This document shows positions 27,438 through 38,316 of a DNA stretch of 64,000 bases, piece after piece. The stretch lies in assembly GCF_014770435.1 (NCBI RefSeq), contig NZ_CP061739.1, positions 310,001-374,000 of the forward strand, written 5' to 3'. The stretch is from Psychrobacter sp. 28M-43. GTDB taxonomy: Bacteria; Pseudomonadota; Gammaproteobacteria; Pseudomonadales; Moraxellaceae. The notes under the pieces are model-generated. The model saw nothing but the letters and a program-made list of their open reading frames with translations, searched no databases and was not told the origin of the DNA. The translations under genes were made by a program, and so were the position numbers. Within the stretch, counting starts at the first letter, position 1. Each line of letters starts with the position of its first letter.

Positions 27438-29045
27438 ATGCTAGTTAAGTTAAGTCTAATTACAAGCATGATATTTTTTGTATTAGGAATACTAAATCCA
27501 GCTTATTACCCGCCATGGAATAGCTTTATTTCAGAATATTTTACTTTTCTATCTCTTTTGTTTTTGATACCTGTATTTGCTAAAAACCCTATTTCTATCC
27601 CTAGAATGTCACTTTTTTTTATCTTAATTAGTTTGTTACCTATAGTGCAGTATGCACTAGGTCAAATATTTTTCTTTGATAAAGCCGCTTTGTCTTTTAT
27701 TTACATACTATCATTCTGGTTAGCTATTGTTATAGGTTTTAATAGCGTTTATAAGTATAAGCATAGTCTGGACTATTTTTATTTTATTATTTTAAGCTGT
27801 GGTTTGTTTTCTAGTATAATCGCTATAGCTCAATGGTTTAACATAGATATGAGTATCGACTGGGTCATGCCTGCTCGGTCTCGTCCATTTGCCAATATGG
27901 CACAGCCTAACCATCTTGCAACTTTTCTATTGTTAAGTCTAATGTCTTGCTTGTACTTTTACGAAAACAGAAAATTCAACAGCAAGACTCTTTTGTTATT
28001 TAGTTTAGTACTTCTAACTGTTATTGCAGTGACCCACTCGCGTACTGCATGGGTTGCTCTATTATTTGTATATTTATATTTAGCAGTATCTTATAAAAGA
28101 GATATCATAAATCTTAGCCTTAAAAAACAAAGCTTATTATTGGTTTATTTTGCTGTTGTTGCTATCTTATTACCACTACTTAAAGCCTCAGGATTAAAGT
28201 TAGAGACAGCAGTAGCAATAACCCAAAGATCATCTTCAATCTTAGAGCGTATTCAAATTTGGCAGCAAGGTATTGCCGCGATCAAATATCAGTCACTGTG
28301 GGGATATGGATGGAATCAAAGCTCTTTTGCACAGTATGATACTTTTGAAGTTGGCTATGCAAAACGTTATACCACCAGCTTTCATAATATATTTTTAGAC
28401 ATCATAGTATGGTGTGGTATTCCAATTGGAATGACTATAATAGTATTTTGTACATTCATAATCATTAAAGCATTGTTAAAGTCAGTTAACGCTTCTCAGA
28501 CTTGTTTGATAGTTTCAATATGTGTCGTTTTAATTCACTCTTTACTTGAATTTCCTTTATCCTATTCTTATTTTTTATTACCTGTAGGCTTCATGTTAGG
28601 AGCTTTGTTTCTTACATTAAATAAAGAAGCTATACAAATAAATGGTATTTATTGCATTTTAGTTTTTTTATTTGGAGTAGGTTTAAATTTATATATAGTT
28701 AGAGAATATAGTTATATTCCAGATAATATGGTTGCTGCTGAAATACATGAGATGAATGAGCGAAAAAGTGTTCTTAGCTTACCATATCAACCTCACTTTT
28801 TTGATACTTTTGAAAGTCGTGCTAGATGGATTGGTTTGTATCCTTGCACTATGTTTGATAATTATCAGATTGAAGAGATACGATACATGGTTAAAACATA
28901 TATGATTTACTATGACTTATACAAGTTTTCAGAAGTTTTGTATTTTAATGGTTATAAACGTGACGCACAAAAGCATCTGGATATGTTGAACTATATGTAT
29001 AAAGAGAGCTTTAAATTAAGCGACTTACAGTGTGGAAATTATTAA
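27438..29045 (+). CDS. tfpO: Pilin O-oligosaccharyltransferase, TfpO/PglL (Wzy_C) family
   Basis: Integral membrane enzyme that transfers a lipid-linked glycan to pilin in the periplasm. The 535-residue sequence has about 12 hydrophobic helices and the family signature RPFANMAQPNHLATFLLLS, then THSRTAWVALL, and a periplasmic loop with WGYGWNQSS and SFHNIFLDIIVWCGIP. The C-terminal 130 residues are soluble. It stands directly downstream of pilA, whose C-terminal serine fits a TfpO substrate. Base composition is much more AT-rich than in flanking genes (about 20-33% GC in two lines counted by eye, against about 47% in a secA line), suggesting exchange. TfpO is favoured over general PglL by position. 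Confidence 0.85.
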   Translation: MLVKLSLITSMIFFVLGILNPAYYPPWNSFISEYFTFLSLLFLIPVFAKNPISIPRMSLFFILISLLPIVQYALGQIFFFDKAALSFIYILSFWLAIVIGFNSVYKYKHSLDYFYFIILSCGLFSSIIAIAQWFNIDMSIDWVMPARSRPFANMAQPNHLATFLLLSLMSCLYFYENRKFNSKTLLLFSLVLLTVIAVTHSRTAWVALLFVYLYLAVSYKRDIINLSLKKQSLLLVYFAVVAILLPLLKASGLKLETAVAITQRSSSILERIQIWQQGIAAIKYQSLWGYGWNQSSFAQYDTFEVGYAKRYTTSFHNIFLDIIVWCGIPIGMTIIVFCTFIIIKALLKSVNASQTCLIVSICVVLIHSLLEFPLSYSYFLLPVGFMLGALFLTLNKEAIQINGIYCILVFLFGVGLNLYIVREYSYIPDNMVAAEIHEMNERKSVLSLPYQPHFFDTFESRARWIGLYPCTMFDNYQIEEIRYMVKTYMIYYDLYKFSEVLYFNGYKRDAQKHLDMLNYMYKESFKLSDLQCGNY

Positions 29046-29130
29046 TAATCTCGATCAACATTAAAAATCTATGACTTTATATTGAAAGCTTACCCTATGA
29101 ATTCAAATTTATTTTACTAATATAATAATA

Positions 29131-29146
29131 TGGCACGATGTCTGCA
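29131..29146 (+). promoter_or_regulatory. Sigma-54 (RpoN) promoter of the second pilin
   Basis: TGGCACGATGTCTGCA has GG (29132-29133) and GC (29144-29145) exactly 10 bases apart, as in the pilA promoter. The predicted start near 29157 leaves a leader of about 24 bases before the ATG at 29181. Confidence 0.8.
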
Positions 29147-29180
29147 CTAATAGATTATTACCAATAGGTTATACAATCAT

Positions 29181-29627
29181 ATGTTATCGACATCGAATGG
29201 CTTATATAAATCTCAAGCTGGATTTACTCTTATTGAGATAATGATTGTTGTTGCGATCATAAGTATTTTGGTAGCCATAGCTACAGTAAGTTATCAAACT
29301 CAAGTTAGAAAGGCGCAGATCATGGTCATTTATCAGACTATGAATGACTTTAGAGTTCCATATCAAATACTTATAAATGATGGCGATGGAGTAACAGATT
29401 TCAGTCCAAATGGATTGAATATGCCAAGCAATACCAAATACTGTCAGTTTAGTGTCACTGCACCTAATCCTTTAGGAGTAACTATCAATGCTATACAGTG
29501 TAAAATCCAAAATCTGAGTTATTTATCAGAACAGACAATTAGCCTTGATAGAGCTTTGAACGGTAGTTGGAGTTGTAGAGCATCTGCTGACATATCAAAG
29601 TCTTATTTGCCTCAAGATTGCCAGTAA
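29181..29627 (+). CDS. Second type IV pilin-like protein
   Basis: A 148-residue prepilin with leader MLSTSNGLYKSQAG and helix FTLIEIMIVVAIISILVAIATVSYQTQ. The globular domain differs from PilA: four cysteines (YCQFS, IQCKI, WSCRA and a near-terminal DCQ), no C-terminal serine, and an Asp-rich loop INDGDGVTDFSPNG. It has its own sigma-54 promoter, so it should be made together with PilA when RpoN is active. It could be an alternative major pilin, a minor subunit or a DNA-uptake pilin; the sequence does not decide. A strong terminator overlaps its stop codon. Confidence 0.85.
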   Translation: MLSTSNGLYKSQAGFTLIEIMIVVAIISILVAIATVSYQTQVRKAQIMVIYQTMNDFRVPYQILINDGDGVTDFSPNGLNMPSNTKYCQFSVTAPNPLGVTINAIQCKIQNLSYLSEQTISLDRALNGSWSCRASADISKSYLPQDCQ

Positions 29628-29666
29628 AAAACCACCTAACAGCATATTGCTATTAGGTGGTTTTTT
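29626..29666. terminator. Bidirectional terminator between the second pilin and fdxA
   Basis: AAAAACCACCTAA (29627-29639) pairs with TTAGGTGGTTTTT (29653-29665), extended inside by AGCA/TGCT. Long T runs occur on both strands. It serves both convergent genes. Confidence 0.93.
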
Positions 29667-29714
29667 GTGAACTGCATTTCTTTATCAATGTATTAAAAAA
29701 TAGTACAAGGCTAA

Positions 29715-30038
29715 CTATCTCTCTAAATACTGAATCTTACCTTCTACGCCATCCCACTTTTCAGCTTCTGGCATTTGCCCTTTCATCTCAGTGATGTTTG
29801 GCCATTTCTGCGCCAGCTCTTCATTTAGCTGAGTAAACATTTCTTGATCTTTCGGTACTTCATCTTCTGAGAAGATCGCATTAGCGGGACATTCAGGCTC
29901 GCATAGCGCGCAGTCGATGCACTCATCAGGATCGATGACTAGGAAGTTTGGGCCTTCATAAAAGCAGTCCACAGGACAGACTTCTACACAGTCGGTGTAT
30001 TTGCAAAGAATGCAGTTATCTGTAACGACAAAGGTCAT
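29715..30038 (-). CDS. fdxA: Seven-iron ferredoxin FdxA
   Basis: A 107-residue electron carrier with [18 protein letters not shown] and [17 protein letters not shown], the arrangement of a [3Fe-4S][4Fe-4S] ferredoxin, plus the usual C-terminal extension ending GKIQYLER. It lies downstream of mutS on the same strand, an order common in gammaproteobacteria. Confidence 0.95.
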   Translation of the reverse strand: MTFVVTDNCILCKYTDCVEVCPVDCFYEGPNFLVIDPDECIDCALCEPECPANAIFSEDEVPKDQEMFTQLNEELAQKWPNITEMKGQMPEAEKWDGVEGKIQYLER

Positions 30039-30244
30039 AGTGAGGTCTACCTGTTATTGGATTGGCTGATATAGTCAATCGCTTTCAAGAGAATTATTGT
30101 GTCAGCCTTGCCTGAAGTATTATTCATACCTCTGCGCTCAGCTGCAGTGTAATTCTTTTAAATTAAATCAACTATAAGGGCTACAAAGAATAGTTGGAAA
30201 ATAAAGCGTATTTTAGCGCCTTTACTACGCTTTGACAATTCCCT

Positions 30245-33200
30245 TTAATGACTAATGATTTTCTTCAAATGATAAAGTAAATCATGCGCTTGCTTGGGCG
30301 TTAGACTATCAGGATCAATCATGCTCAGCTCATCTTGCAAGCTAAATAGCTGATTTTGTTTCGGATTTTCTAATGTGTCCGATATCTGAGCGTTATGACT
30401 TACTTCTTGATTGAGAGTAGCATTATTATAGCTCTCTTGCCGTTTATCCTTTACTGACTTAGCTAATTCATTTTTATCATCAACAGTTTTTGCTTTATCT
30501 ACGGTTAAATGGTCTAACTGTAAGTTGTCTGCTAAATAGCGCTTAGCATCCTCTAGCACTTTGGTAGGAATACCAGCCATTTTTGCGACATGCAGCCCAA
30601 AGCTAGAGCTTGCTGCACCATCTTTAATTTGGTGCAATAGCAATAACTGACCATCAACTTCACTGGCTGCTACATGGACATTACGGATATCAGCATGATG
30701 CTTGCCAATATCATTCGTTAATTGGGTTAGCTCAAAATAGTGAGTGGCAAATAATGTCAGGCAACCAATTTCGACTAGGCGATTGACACAGGCATGGGCA
30801 ATGGCCAAACCATCAGTGGTGGCAGTACCACGACCGACTTCGTCCATTAATACCAGTGATTTATTGGTTGCTTGATTTAAGATATTGGCTGTCTCAATCA
30901 TCTCTACCATAAAGGTCGATTTGCCACCAGCCAAGTCATCAGCTGAACCAATACGCGTAAAAATACGATCGATATCACCAATATGAGCACTAGCTGCTGG
31001 CACAAAGCTGCCGCAATGAGCGAGTAGTACAATCAGCGCGGTCTGGCGCATATAGGTCGATTTACCACCCATATTAGGGCCGGTAATAAGCAGCAGTCTT
31101 TCAGGATGCCCATCACTACCTAGTGCACAGTCATTGGCGACAAAGTGGTTTGTACTTAAGGAATTACCGTTCCTACTGTTGGCGTTTGTTTGATTCAATG
31201 CTGCTTCAACCACAACATGACGACCTCGACGAATATCAATGCTGGTTTGATTTTTGGCCACCGATTCGTTTTGGTCTTTTGTATGTAGGCCCATGATTGG
31301 GCGCTGCCAGTTATATATCATGGCAAGATGAGCCCAATTGCTTAGCACATCTAGTTGGGCGATAGCCGCGCTAAGCTGTTGTAGTTCAGCCAAGTGTTGG
31401 TTTAATTGATTTAAGAGTTCTTGATACAGCTGCTTTTCACGCGCTAATGCCAAGGACTGGGCGCTTAGATATTCTGTCTCGACTTCCTTTAGCTCATCAG
31501 TGATAAAGCGCTCGCTACTTTTAAGCGTTTGTCGACGGATAAAGTGGGCAGGGGCATTCTTCGCCTGCATTTTGGGCAATTCAAAATAGAAGCCGCTAAC
31601 TTTATTAAAGCCAACTTTTAGACTCGGTAATTGATTGTCTTGACGGGCACGCTCGACCATCTCGTCTAGCGTCGATTGAATATTGTCATGCAAATGGGTA
31701 AGGCGATCAAATTCTTCATCAAAGCCCGTCGCCAGCATTCCTCCATCGCGGATATGAGCAGGCGGTTCAATGACAATAGCGCGTTCGATTAATTCGGCGA
31801 CGGATTGAACAGCAGGCAGTTGATCTGGCAATTGCTGCATCAACATTGGTAACAGGCCGGCGTCTTCATAACTGATACCCGATGCTTTCAATAGAGTAGT
31901 CAGCTGAGCACTACTAGCGATACCATCGGCAAGCTTGCGTAAGTCACGAGGTTTGGCGCTCATTAGCCCGATTCGACTGCTGATTCGTTCAATATCGCCA
32001 ATAGTATTCAGCGTTTCTCGCAAACGTGTAACTAGTAAACTATCTTTCAAGTCTTGGTTTGACTCAATTGCGCCACTCTCTGGATTTAGCAAACAAGTTA
32101 TCGCATCTAGACGCATATTGATACGTGAATGTTGACGTAGTGGACGCTTCATTTGCTGCACAAGTAGGCGTTTACCCATCGGAGTCTGACAATGGTTTAG
32201 CACAGATATTAAAGGAGTACCGTTGCTACTAACAGGGGTAAATAGCTCAAGGTTTTGTTGGCTATTAGCATCGATAATTAGGTAGTCATCACTATACTCG
32301 ACAATGAGTTGGTTGACTTGAGGTACGTGGCGTTGCTGAGTTTGACGCGCATAGTGGATAAGCGCAGCACAACTGGTTTGCGCAAGTGGAGCCTCGTGAA
32401 TGCCCAACCCGTCAAGACGCTGCACTTCGAACTGTTGACAAAGCGTGTCACTGGCATGCTCACAATGAAAGTCATTGGCAGCGACTTCTATAATAGGGCA
32501 GTCCAGATTTCGTCGTAACCACAGTAGCCACTCTGTATCATTGCTTCCAATGCTGTCGCCAACGCTATCAATAAGCGCTTCACTAATGATGCATTCACTA
32601 GGCGCAAAACGCGCCAAGACAGTCAGCATTTGAGTTTGCAAATTATCGATATCGTTTTTGTCTGCTATTAGTGTCTGGGTAGTCAGTGTACCCGCAGCCA
32701 AATCCATCTGGCTAACGGCTGCTTGTAACGTCTGGCTATTGTCTTGCGTTTTCATAGTCGCAATATCGATGGCAACCACAGTCGGCGTATGATTGGGTGC
32801 AATCAATGCATCATCAGTAATAGTACCTGCGGTAAGCGTTTTAACCACTTCACGGCGCATGATGCTACCAGCAGCAGATTTGCTTTTGTCTTTCTTTTGC
32901 TTGTCGCCCATCGCAGGGACATTAGACTTATTATCAGCGTTGCCAGTTGTCGATTCGTCAATTTGTTCGCATACAACCACTGTCTGACCAGCAGCGATCA
33001 AGCGTGCCATATAGCTATCGGCTGCATGAAACGGCACACCCGCCATGGCTATCGTGTTGCCTGCTTTATCCGTACCACGACGCGTCAGTGTGATATCTAG
33101 TATTTGCGCCGCACGCTTAGCATCGTCAAAGAACAGCTCATAAAAGTCACCCATCCGGTACAAGAGCAATGCTTGTGGATAGTTGGCTTTCATGGTTAGA

Positions 33201-33346
33201 TATTGCACCATCATCGGCGTATGGTCTGCTAGATTGTAGACGTCATCGCCTATATTTAAGCAGTCAGAGGTCTCTTGTTTTGATAAGGGCTTTTCTGATG
33301 GATTAGGATTTGACGATTGATTTTGTCCAGATGGTTTTACGGTCAT
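30245..33346 (-). CDS. mutS: DNA mismatch repair protein MutS
   Basis: MutS recognises mismatches and recruits MutL. The mismatch-binding motif [12 protein letters not shown] (Phe-x-Glu) is in the N-terminal domain. The ATPase has [13 protein letters not shown] (Walker A), [16 protein letters not shown] (Walker B and signature) and the downstream [10 protein letters not shown]. The protein is 1033 residues, about 180 longer than E. coli MutS. Extra material includes an N-terminal tail of about 40 polar residues, a Lys/Ser/Asp-rich insertion near residues 130-160, a short insertion before the ATPase and a long polar C-terminal segment. All core motifs are intact. Confidence 0.96.
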   Translation of the reverse strand: MTVKPSGQNQSSNPNPSEKPLSKQETSDCLNIGDDVYNLADHTPMMVQYLTMKANYPQALLLYRMGDFYELFFDDAKRAAQILDITLTRRGTDKAGNTIAMAGVPFHAADSYMARLIAAGQTVVVCEQIDESTTGNADNKSNVPAMGDKQKKDKSKSAAGSIMRREVVKTLTAGTITDDALIAPNHTPTVVAIDIATMKTQDNSQTLQAAVSQMDLAAGTLTTQTLIADKNDIDNLQTQMLTVLARFAPSECIISEALIDSVGDSIGSNDTEWLLWLRRNLDCPIIEVAANDFHCEHASDTLCQQFEVQRLDGLGIHEAPLAQTSCAALIHYARQTQQRHVPQVNQLIVEYSDDYLIIDANSQQNLELFTPVSSNGTPLISVLNHCQTPMGKRLLVQQMKRPLRQHSRINMRLDAITCLLNPESGAIESNQDLKDSLLVTRLRETLNTIGDIERISSRIGLMSAKPRDLRKLADGIASSAQLTTLLKASGISYEDAGLLPMLMQQLPDQLPAVQSVAELIERAIVIEPPAHIRDGGMLATGFDEEFDRLTHLHDNIQSTLDEMVERARQDNQLPSLKVGFNKVSGFYFELPKMQAKNAPAHFIRRQTLKSSERFITDELKEVETEYLSAQSLALAREKQLYQELLNQLNQHLAELQQLSAAIAQLDVLSNWAHLAMIYNWQRPIMGLHTKDQNESVAKNQTSIDIRRGRHVVVEAALNQTNANSRNGNSLSTNHFVANDCALGSDGHPERLLLITGPNMGGKSTYMRQTALIVLLAHCGSFVPAASAHIGDIDRIFTRIGSADDLAGGKSTFMVEMIETANILNQATNKSLVLMDEVGRGTATTDGLAIAHACVNRLVEIGCLTLFATHYFELTQLTNDIGKHHADIRNVHVAASEVDGQLLLLHQIKDGAASSSFGLHVAKMAGIPTKVLEDAKRYLADNLQLDHLTVDKAKTVDDKNELAKSVKDKRQESYNNATLNQEVSHNAQISDTLENPKQNQLFSLQDELSMIDPDSLTPKQAHDLLYHLKKIISH

Positions 33347-33648
33347 GCAGAGTCTCTTATAGTGCTTTAATGAGTGGTAATAGGTATTTTATGATAGGGG
33401 TGCTAAAGGGTTATTTGTCTTATGTACGAATTTGATAGATAGCTTTGGCTTGATCCATAAGCCAGTCACTTGTAGATAAATGGCTCCACGACAAATTTTG
33501 AGCCAAGATGCAGTGGTAGCAAACGTATAAAAATCAAACCGCGACAAACAAATAAAGTCGCTGAAAAAGCTAAGAAATTTAACAAGGTATTCGCTATTTT
33601 AACACGTCCTACTAGGTTTTTACTGTGGCAAATATCTACTCGCTGCCC
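33347..33648. other. Divergent mutS-secA spacer
   Basis: Gene-free; must contain the mutS promoter. No clear element was recognised in this part. Confidence 0.4.
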
Positions 33649-33680
33649 TTGTATCCATCAGCGTCATAACCATATATAAT
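33649..33680 (+). promoter_or_regulatory. Probable secA promoter
   Basis: A perfect -10 TATAAT lies at 33675-33680, about 122 bases before the secA ATG. The -35 is poor: TTGTAT at 33649 is three bases too far for optimal spacing. The -10 is supported, the -35 is doubtful. Confidence 0.4.
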
Positions 33681-33801
33681 GACGGCACACTTAATTGGGC
33701 GATACTAAATTAGGTAGTACTTAGTCGGGTGATGACAAGGCAGAGAGCTAAGCTTTGGCTAATGCGCACTAATTATCGAATATTCCATAGGTCAAAAAAT
33801 T

Positions 33802-36603
33802 ATGTTATCAAAGATTATAGGCAGTGTGGTTGGCACCAAAAATGACCGCGAATTAAAACGCATGCGTAAAGTGGTCAGCAAGATCAACGCACGAGAGGCT
33901 GAAATACAAGCCCTGTCTGATGAGCAACTACAACAAAAAACTGAAGAATTTAAAGCCAGACATCAAAAAGGCGAAAGCTTAGATGCGTTATTGCCAGAAG
34001 CATTTGCTGTCTGCCGCGAAGCATCATTACGTGTCAACGGCATGCGTCACTATGACGTGCAGCTGATCGGTGGTATCACCTTGCACGAAGGTAAAATCGC
34101 TGAGATGAAAACTGGTGAAGGTAAAACCCTAATGGGAACCTTGGCCATGTACCTAAATGCTATCAGCGGTAAAGGGGTTCATCTGGTCACGGTCAACGAT
34201 TATTTGGCTGCGCGTGATGCTGAACTAAACCGCCCGTTGTTTGGGTTTTTGGGTATGACTGTTGGTGTGATTTACTCACAGCAGCCACCACAAGAAAAAA
34301 TCGAAGCTTATCAAGCCGACATTACCTATGGTACCAATAACGAATACGGCTTCGATTATCTGCGCGATAACATGGTCTTTAGCCTTGCTGAGAAAAAACA
34401 GCGCCCGCTAAACTTTTGTATTATCGATGAAATTGATTCGATCTTGATTGATGAGGCTCGTACGCCGCTTATTATTTCGGGTCAAGCTGAAGATTCATCA
34501 CGCATGTATGCGCTGATTAATACGATTATTCCTGTGCTAATCCGTTCAAAAGACGAAGAAGCGAACAAGAATAACGAAGAAGAAGACTTTTGGATTGATG
34601 AAAAAAATCGCCAGATTGAGATCAGTGAAAAAGGCTACGAGAAAATCGAGCGCTTCTTAATCGAAGTCGGTGAGCTGGGTGAGAACGAAAGCTTGTATAG
34701 CCCAAGTCGTTTGCCACTTTTGGCTCACGTTCAAGCGGCCATTCGTGCGCATCACGTATTTGTCAAAAACGTTCACTATATCGTGGATGAAGGCGAAGTG
34801 GTCATCGTTGATGAAAATACAGGTCGTACTATGCCTGGTCGTCGCTGGTCAGAAGGCTTGCATCAAGCAGTAGAAGCGAAAGAAAATGTTGAGATCCAAG
34901 CAGAAAACCAAACGCTTGCAACCACGACATTCCAGAACTATTTCCGTCTATATGACAAATTGTCTGGTATGACGGGTACTGCTGATACTGAAGCTGCCGA
35001 GTTCAAATCTACTTACGATCTAGATGTCATTGTCATTCCAACGCATGAGCCGATTGCTCGTATCGATATGGATGACCAGATTTTCTTAACCAAGTTAGGC
35101 AAATACAAAGGCATCATTCGCGAAATTAAAGAAATTCAAGCCAAAGGCGCGCCAGTACTGGTTGGTACAGCGACGATTGAGGCCAGTGAAGAGTTGTCTT
35201 ACTTGCTCGACCAAGAAGGTGTTAAGCATAACGTCCTAAACGCCAAGCAGCATGAGCGTGAAGCAGAAATTATTGCACAGGCAGGTAGCCCAAAGTCAGT
35301 CACGATCGCGACTAACATGGCAGGCCGTGGTACGGATATTATCCTTGGTGGTAACTGGCAGTCGTTTATCGAAGATATCGATGCGGTGAGCCCAGAAGAG
35401 ATGCAGCGTCTAAAATCTCAATGGCAAGTCAAACATGACCAAGTCGTAGCAGCTGGTGGTTTACATATCATCGGCTCTGAGCGCCATGAGTCACGCCGTA
35501 TCGATAATCAGCTACGTGGTCGTGCTGGTCGTCAGGGTGACCCTGGTATGTCACGCTTTTTCTTATCGCTTGAAGATGATCTTATGCGTATCTTCGCAGG
35601 CGATCGCGTGGTCAATATGATGCGTGCGATGGGCCTCAAAGAAGATGAAGCCATCGAACATAAAATGGTCTCCAAATCAATCGAAAACGCGCAAGGTAAA
35701 GTTGAGAGTCGCGATTTTGATGCCCGTAAAAACCTATTGAAGTATGATGATGTTGCCAACGAGCAGCGTAAAGTTATCTATGGTCAGCGTGATGATTTAT
35801 TAGCAGAGATGGACTTATTAGAAGCCATCGAAGTGATGCATCATGAAGTGTATAACGCGATGATCAATCAGTTTATTCCGCCTGGCTCTATTGATGATCA
35901 GTGGAATATTGACGGCTTAGAAGACGAATTAGAAGACGAATTCAAAATCTCAATGCCAATTAACGATTGGTTGGATGAAGATCGCCGTCTGGATGAAGAA
36001 GGGCTGCGTGAGAAAATCGTTCAAACGGCGATAGATCGTTATCACAGTCGCCGTGAGCAGATGGGTGAAAAAGACGCCGCTCAGCTTGAGCGTCATTTCA
36101 TGTTACAGAGTCTAGATAAGCATTGGAAAGAGCATTTAACGCAGATGGATCAGTTACGTAAAGGGATTCATCTGCGGGGTTATGCACAGAAAAACCCTGA
36201 ACAGGAATATAAGCGTGAGTCGTTTGAATTGTTCCAGATGATGCTTGGTGCGATTAAGTCTGAGACCGTACAAGACTTGTCACGTGTACATATCCCAACC
36301 AAGGAAGAGCTGGAAGCATTAGAAATTCAGCAACGTGAGAACGCTGCCCATATGCAAATGCAGTTTGAGCATGACGATGTAGATAACTTGGATAGCAATG
36401 CGAGTGGTTCAGCTGCTCAGCCGCAACCACAAAGCCGCACTCTAAACAGTGGGGCTACGGCAGCTGGCGTTGGTGCTGCTATAGCAGGTAACGGTAGTAA
36501 TGCTAATGAACCAAACCCATATGCAGGTATGAATATCAGTCGTAATGCAGCGTGTCCTTGTGGCTCAGGTCTTAAGTACAAGCAGTGTCATGGTAAAATC
36601 TAG
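33802..36603 (+). CDS. secA: Preprotein translocase ATPase SecA
   Basis: SecA drives preproteins through SecYEG. The 933-residue sequence starts [21 protein letters not shown] and has [14 protein letters not shown] (Walker A), [42 protein letters not shown] in the second helicase domain, and a C-terminal zinc-binding motif [14 protein letters not shown] Gln/Gly/Ala-rich linker precedes the zinc motif. Length and order are normal. Confidence 0.98.
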   Translation: MLSKIIGSVVGTKNDRELKRMRKVVSKINAREAEIQALSDEQLQQKTEEFKARHQKGESLDALLPEAFAVCREASLRVNGMRHYDVQLIGGITLHEGKIAEMKTGEGKTLMGTLAMYLNAISGKGVHLVTVNDYLAARDAELNRPLFGFLGMTVGVIYSQQPPQEKIEAYQADITYGTNNEYGFDYLRDNMVFSLAEKKQRPLNFCIIDEIDSILIDEARTPLIISGQAEDSSRMYALINTIIPVLIRSKDEEANKNNEEEDFWIDEKNRQIEISEKGYEKIERFLIEVGELGENESLYSPSRLPLLAHVQAAIRAHHVFVKNVHYIVDEGEVVIVDENTGRTMPGRRWSEGLHQAVEAKENVEIQAENQTLATTTFQNYFRLYDKLSGMTGTADTEAAEFKSTYDLDVIVIPTHEPIARIDMDDQIFLTKLGKYKGIIREIKEIQAKGAPVLVGTATIEASEELSYLLDQEGVKHNVLNAKQHEREAEIIAQAGSPKSVTIATNMAGRGTDIILGGNWQSFIEDIDAVSPEEMQRLKSQWQVKHDQVVAAGGLHIIGSERHESRRIDNQLRGRAGRQGDPGMSRFFLSLEDDLMRIFAGDRVVNMMRAMGLKEDEAIEHKMVSKSIENAQGKVESRDFDARKNLLKYDDVANEQRKVIYGQRDDLLAEMDLLEAIEVMHHEVYNAMINQFIPPGSIDDQWNIDGLEDELEDEFKISMPINDWLDEDRRLDEEGLREKIVQTAIDRYHSRREQMGEKDAAQLERHFMLQSLDKHWKEHLTQMDQLRKGIHLRGYAQKNPEQEYKRESFELFQMMLGAIKSETVQDLSRVHIPTKEELEALEIQQRENAAHMQMQFEHDDVDNLDSNASGSAAQPQPQSRTLNSGATAAGVGAAIAGNGSNANEPNPYAGMNISRNAACPCGSGLKYKQCHGKI

Positions 36604-36660
36604 TCGTTAGTCATGGCAAGTTAATAGCTATGTATTGAACTGCTATTAAAGACAGCCTTT

Positions 36661-36705
36661 ATATGAAAAAGCCCTTATCTTAAGTAGATAGGGGCTTTTT
36701 CATAT
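36661..36705. terminator. Bidirectional-type terminator after secA
   Basis: A 20-bp stem (36661-36680 with 36686-36705, one T-G wobble) around a 5-base loop, containing AAAAAGCCC and GGGCTTTTT. Confidence 0.9.
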
Positions 36706-36844
36706 CTGTTAAATAACTTATGCAAACTTAAAACTTGCTAGATTAAGACCAACAAACACTTTGTATTGATTACTTACAAATTCAGCATAGGCGTGAATTT
36801 ATGGACACGCTATAGTGTTTAACATATTTATTTGGGAGAGTGTC

Positions 36845-37378
36845 ATGAGTGTAGAATTCTTAAAAAAAGTACGCAGCTCAGTAGTTTTAACAAGTTTGTT
36901 GGCTGGCGCCTTGACGGTTAGTGCTTGTCAGCAACAGTCAGAGCCAGAGACGGGAATGGAAGAAGGTGCTAATACAGAAGAGTCCGTTCCAATGTCAGCG
37001 GAGCCTGCTGAACCTAGCGATGTCGTTGTCGATACCGAAGACGCTTCACTTAACGAAGTAGAAGGTGATACCACCGCTTCAGTAAACAGCGGCGTGATGC
37101 AGATGTCGTATCTATGTACACCTGAACTAAAAGTTGAGGCGACTTATAAAGAAGATGCCAATCAAGTTGTTGTCGCAACCGACATGGGTACAGTAACGTT
37201 GAACCAAACCAATGAAGGTAGTAATCCTGAAGTGTTTGAAGTGGCGACCGCAATTGATGGTGGTCAAGGATTCACACAATGGCGCGTAGGGCACGAAGCT
37301 CGTAAAACTGGCGTCATGCGTACCGCTGGTGCAGATGAGTCAAATGTTAATACATTCGAGTGTAATGAAGCTTCGTAG
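36845..37378 (+). CDS. Putative lipoprotein, possibly MliC-like
   Basis: The start is ATG 36845, with GGGAGAG (36834-36840) upstream. A lipoprotein signal peptide ends in the lipobox LTVSAC, so the mature protein begins at Cys. An acidic, Glu/Pro-rich linker of about 45 residues follows. The C-terminal 95 residues (MSYLCTPELKVEATY, QVVVATDMGTVTLNQ, TQWRVGHEARKTG, NTFEC) resemble the small beta-barrel fold of MliC lysozyme inhibitors, with a Cys near each end for a disulfide. That resemblance is loose. It lies between two terminators and is probably monocistronic. Confidence 0.7.
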   Translation: MSVEFLKKVRSSVVLTSLLAGALTVSACQQQSEPETGMEEGANTEESVPMSAEPAEPSDVVVDTEDASLNEVEGDTTASVNSGVMQMSYLCTPELKVEATYKEDANQVVVATDMGTVTLNQTNEGSNPEVFEVATAIDGGQGFTQWRVGHEARKTGVMRTAGADESNVNTFECNEAS

Positions 37379-37411
37379 TTTATCTTCAATATTTAGTAAG
37401 TGATAGGCATT

Positions 37412-37443
37412 AAAAAAGCAACGCTAAGATAGCGTTGCTTTTT
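37412..37443. terminator. Bidirectional terminator after the lipoprotein gene
   Basis: AAAAAGCAACGCT (37413-37425) pairs perfectly with AGCGTTGCTTTTT (37431-37443). It lies between convergent genes. Confidence 0.9.
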
Positions 37444-37502
37444 CATGTTGTGAAATAATCTTTATCAATCATACAAGTTCGTAGTAACTAAACTATCAGC
37501 GC

Positions 37503-38069
37503 TTATTTTAATGGAGATGTATCAGAACCATGAGCCAGCAAACCTTCTTCAGTCACATCTAACTCTTCATGTTTGAGCTCTACTTGAATGCTGTCAGTAT
37601 GTACATGGGTGCTTTTGTTAATTTCGATGTCTTGGATAGCGTAGGTGTCTTTGGTAATGGTCGCCACTTGGCGAGATAGCACAATATCAATTGGTTCATC
37701 GCCAATCTCTATTTGCTTACCATTAATGGTCACTACGGCTTTGCTATCCAAAGAAGGCTCAACGTGGCGCAATATGTCTTTGTCATCATAGTTACCAGAG
37801 AGTAAATCTTGGCTTTCTGCGTCATTGTACTCAGTACGTATAGTAATATATTCTTCTACCAACTGAATTGGCACTTCGACAGTTTTAGTACGTGAATGCT
37901 TGGTAACGGTTACCTTACCTACATCCAAGCGTTCTTTGTTAACTACAGGACGCTCTTCTAATAGCTCTAAGTGTCCAACATTGACGGTATTATTCGTCTG
38001 CTTCGTTGAGATATTTTGTTCTTTATCCAAGTTATCTTGGTAAAGGCTGTTTCCATTTTCAGTAGTCAT
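37503..38069 (-). CDS. DUF2382 (YsnF/AvaK) domain protein, short form
   Basis: A 188-residue acidic protein. A DUF2382-type region begins near LELLEERPVVNKERLDVGKVTVTKHSRTKTVEVPIQLVEEYITI, and a second half repeats the pattern with VVTINGKQIEIGDEPIDIVLSRQVATITKDTYAIQDIEI. It lacks the PRC-barrel present in its neighbour. No signal peptide. The family is associated with general stress responses but has no known biochemical function. Its paralogue lies 248 bp upstream on the same strand, with a terminator between them. Confidence 0.8.
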   Translation of the reverse strand: MTTENGNSLYQDNLDKEQNISTKQTNNTVNVGHLELLEERPVVNKERLDVGKVTVTKHSRTKTVEVPIQLVEEYITIRTEYNDAESQDLLSGNYDDKDILRHVEPSLDSKAVVTINGKQIEIGDEPIDIVLSRQVATITKDTYAIQDIEINKSTHVHTDSIQVELKHEELDVTEEGLLAHGSDTSPLK

Positions 38070-38192
38070 TATTATTCCTTTATAATTATAAAATGATGAA
38101 TTTCTAATAATTTCAAACGTTATATGTTAATTAACCACATATATTAACTAGCTACATTGAATACTATAAACCATTCGCTCATGTTATGAATA

Positions 38193-38222
38193 CAAAAAAG
38201 ACCAGAGACATGCTCTGATCTT
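38193..38222 (-). terminator. Terminator after the PRC-barrel/DUF2382 gene
   Basis: Read on the minus strand, AAGATCAGAG pairs with CTCTGGTCTT (one T-G wobble) and runs into Ts. It separates the two DUF2382 genes. Confidence 0.8.
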
Positions 38223-38316
38223 AATGGCTAAACATATGAGTTTAGCTAATTATTACTATTATATTTAACTGACGGTATAGGAAACTTACGTCGTTAAACT
38301 ATGACGTATTAGCATA

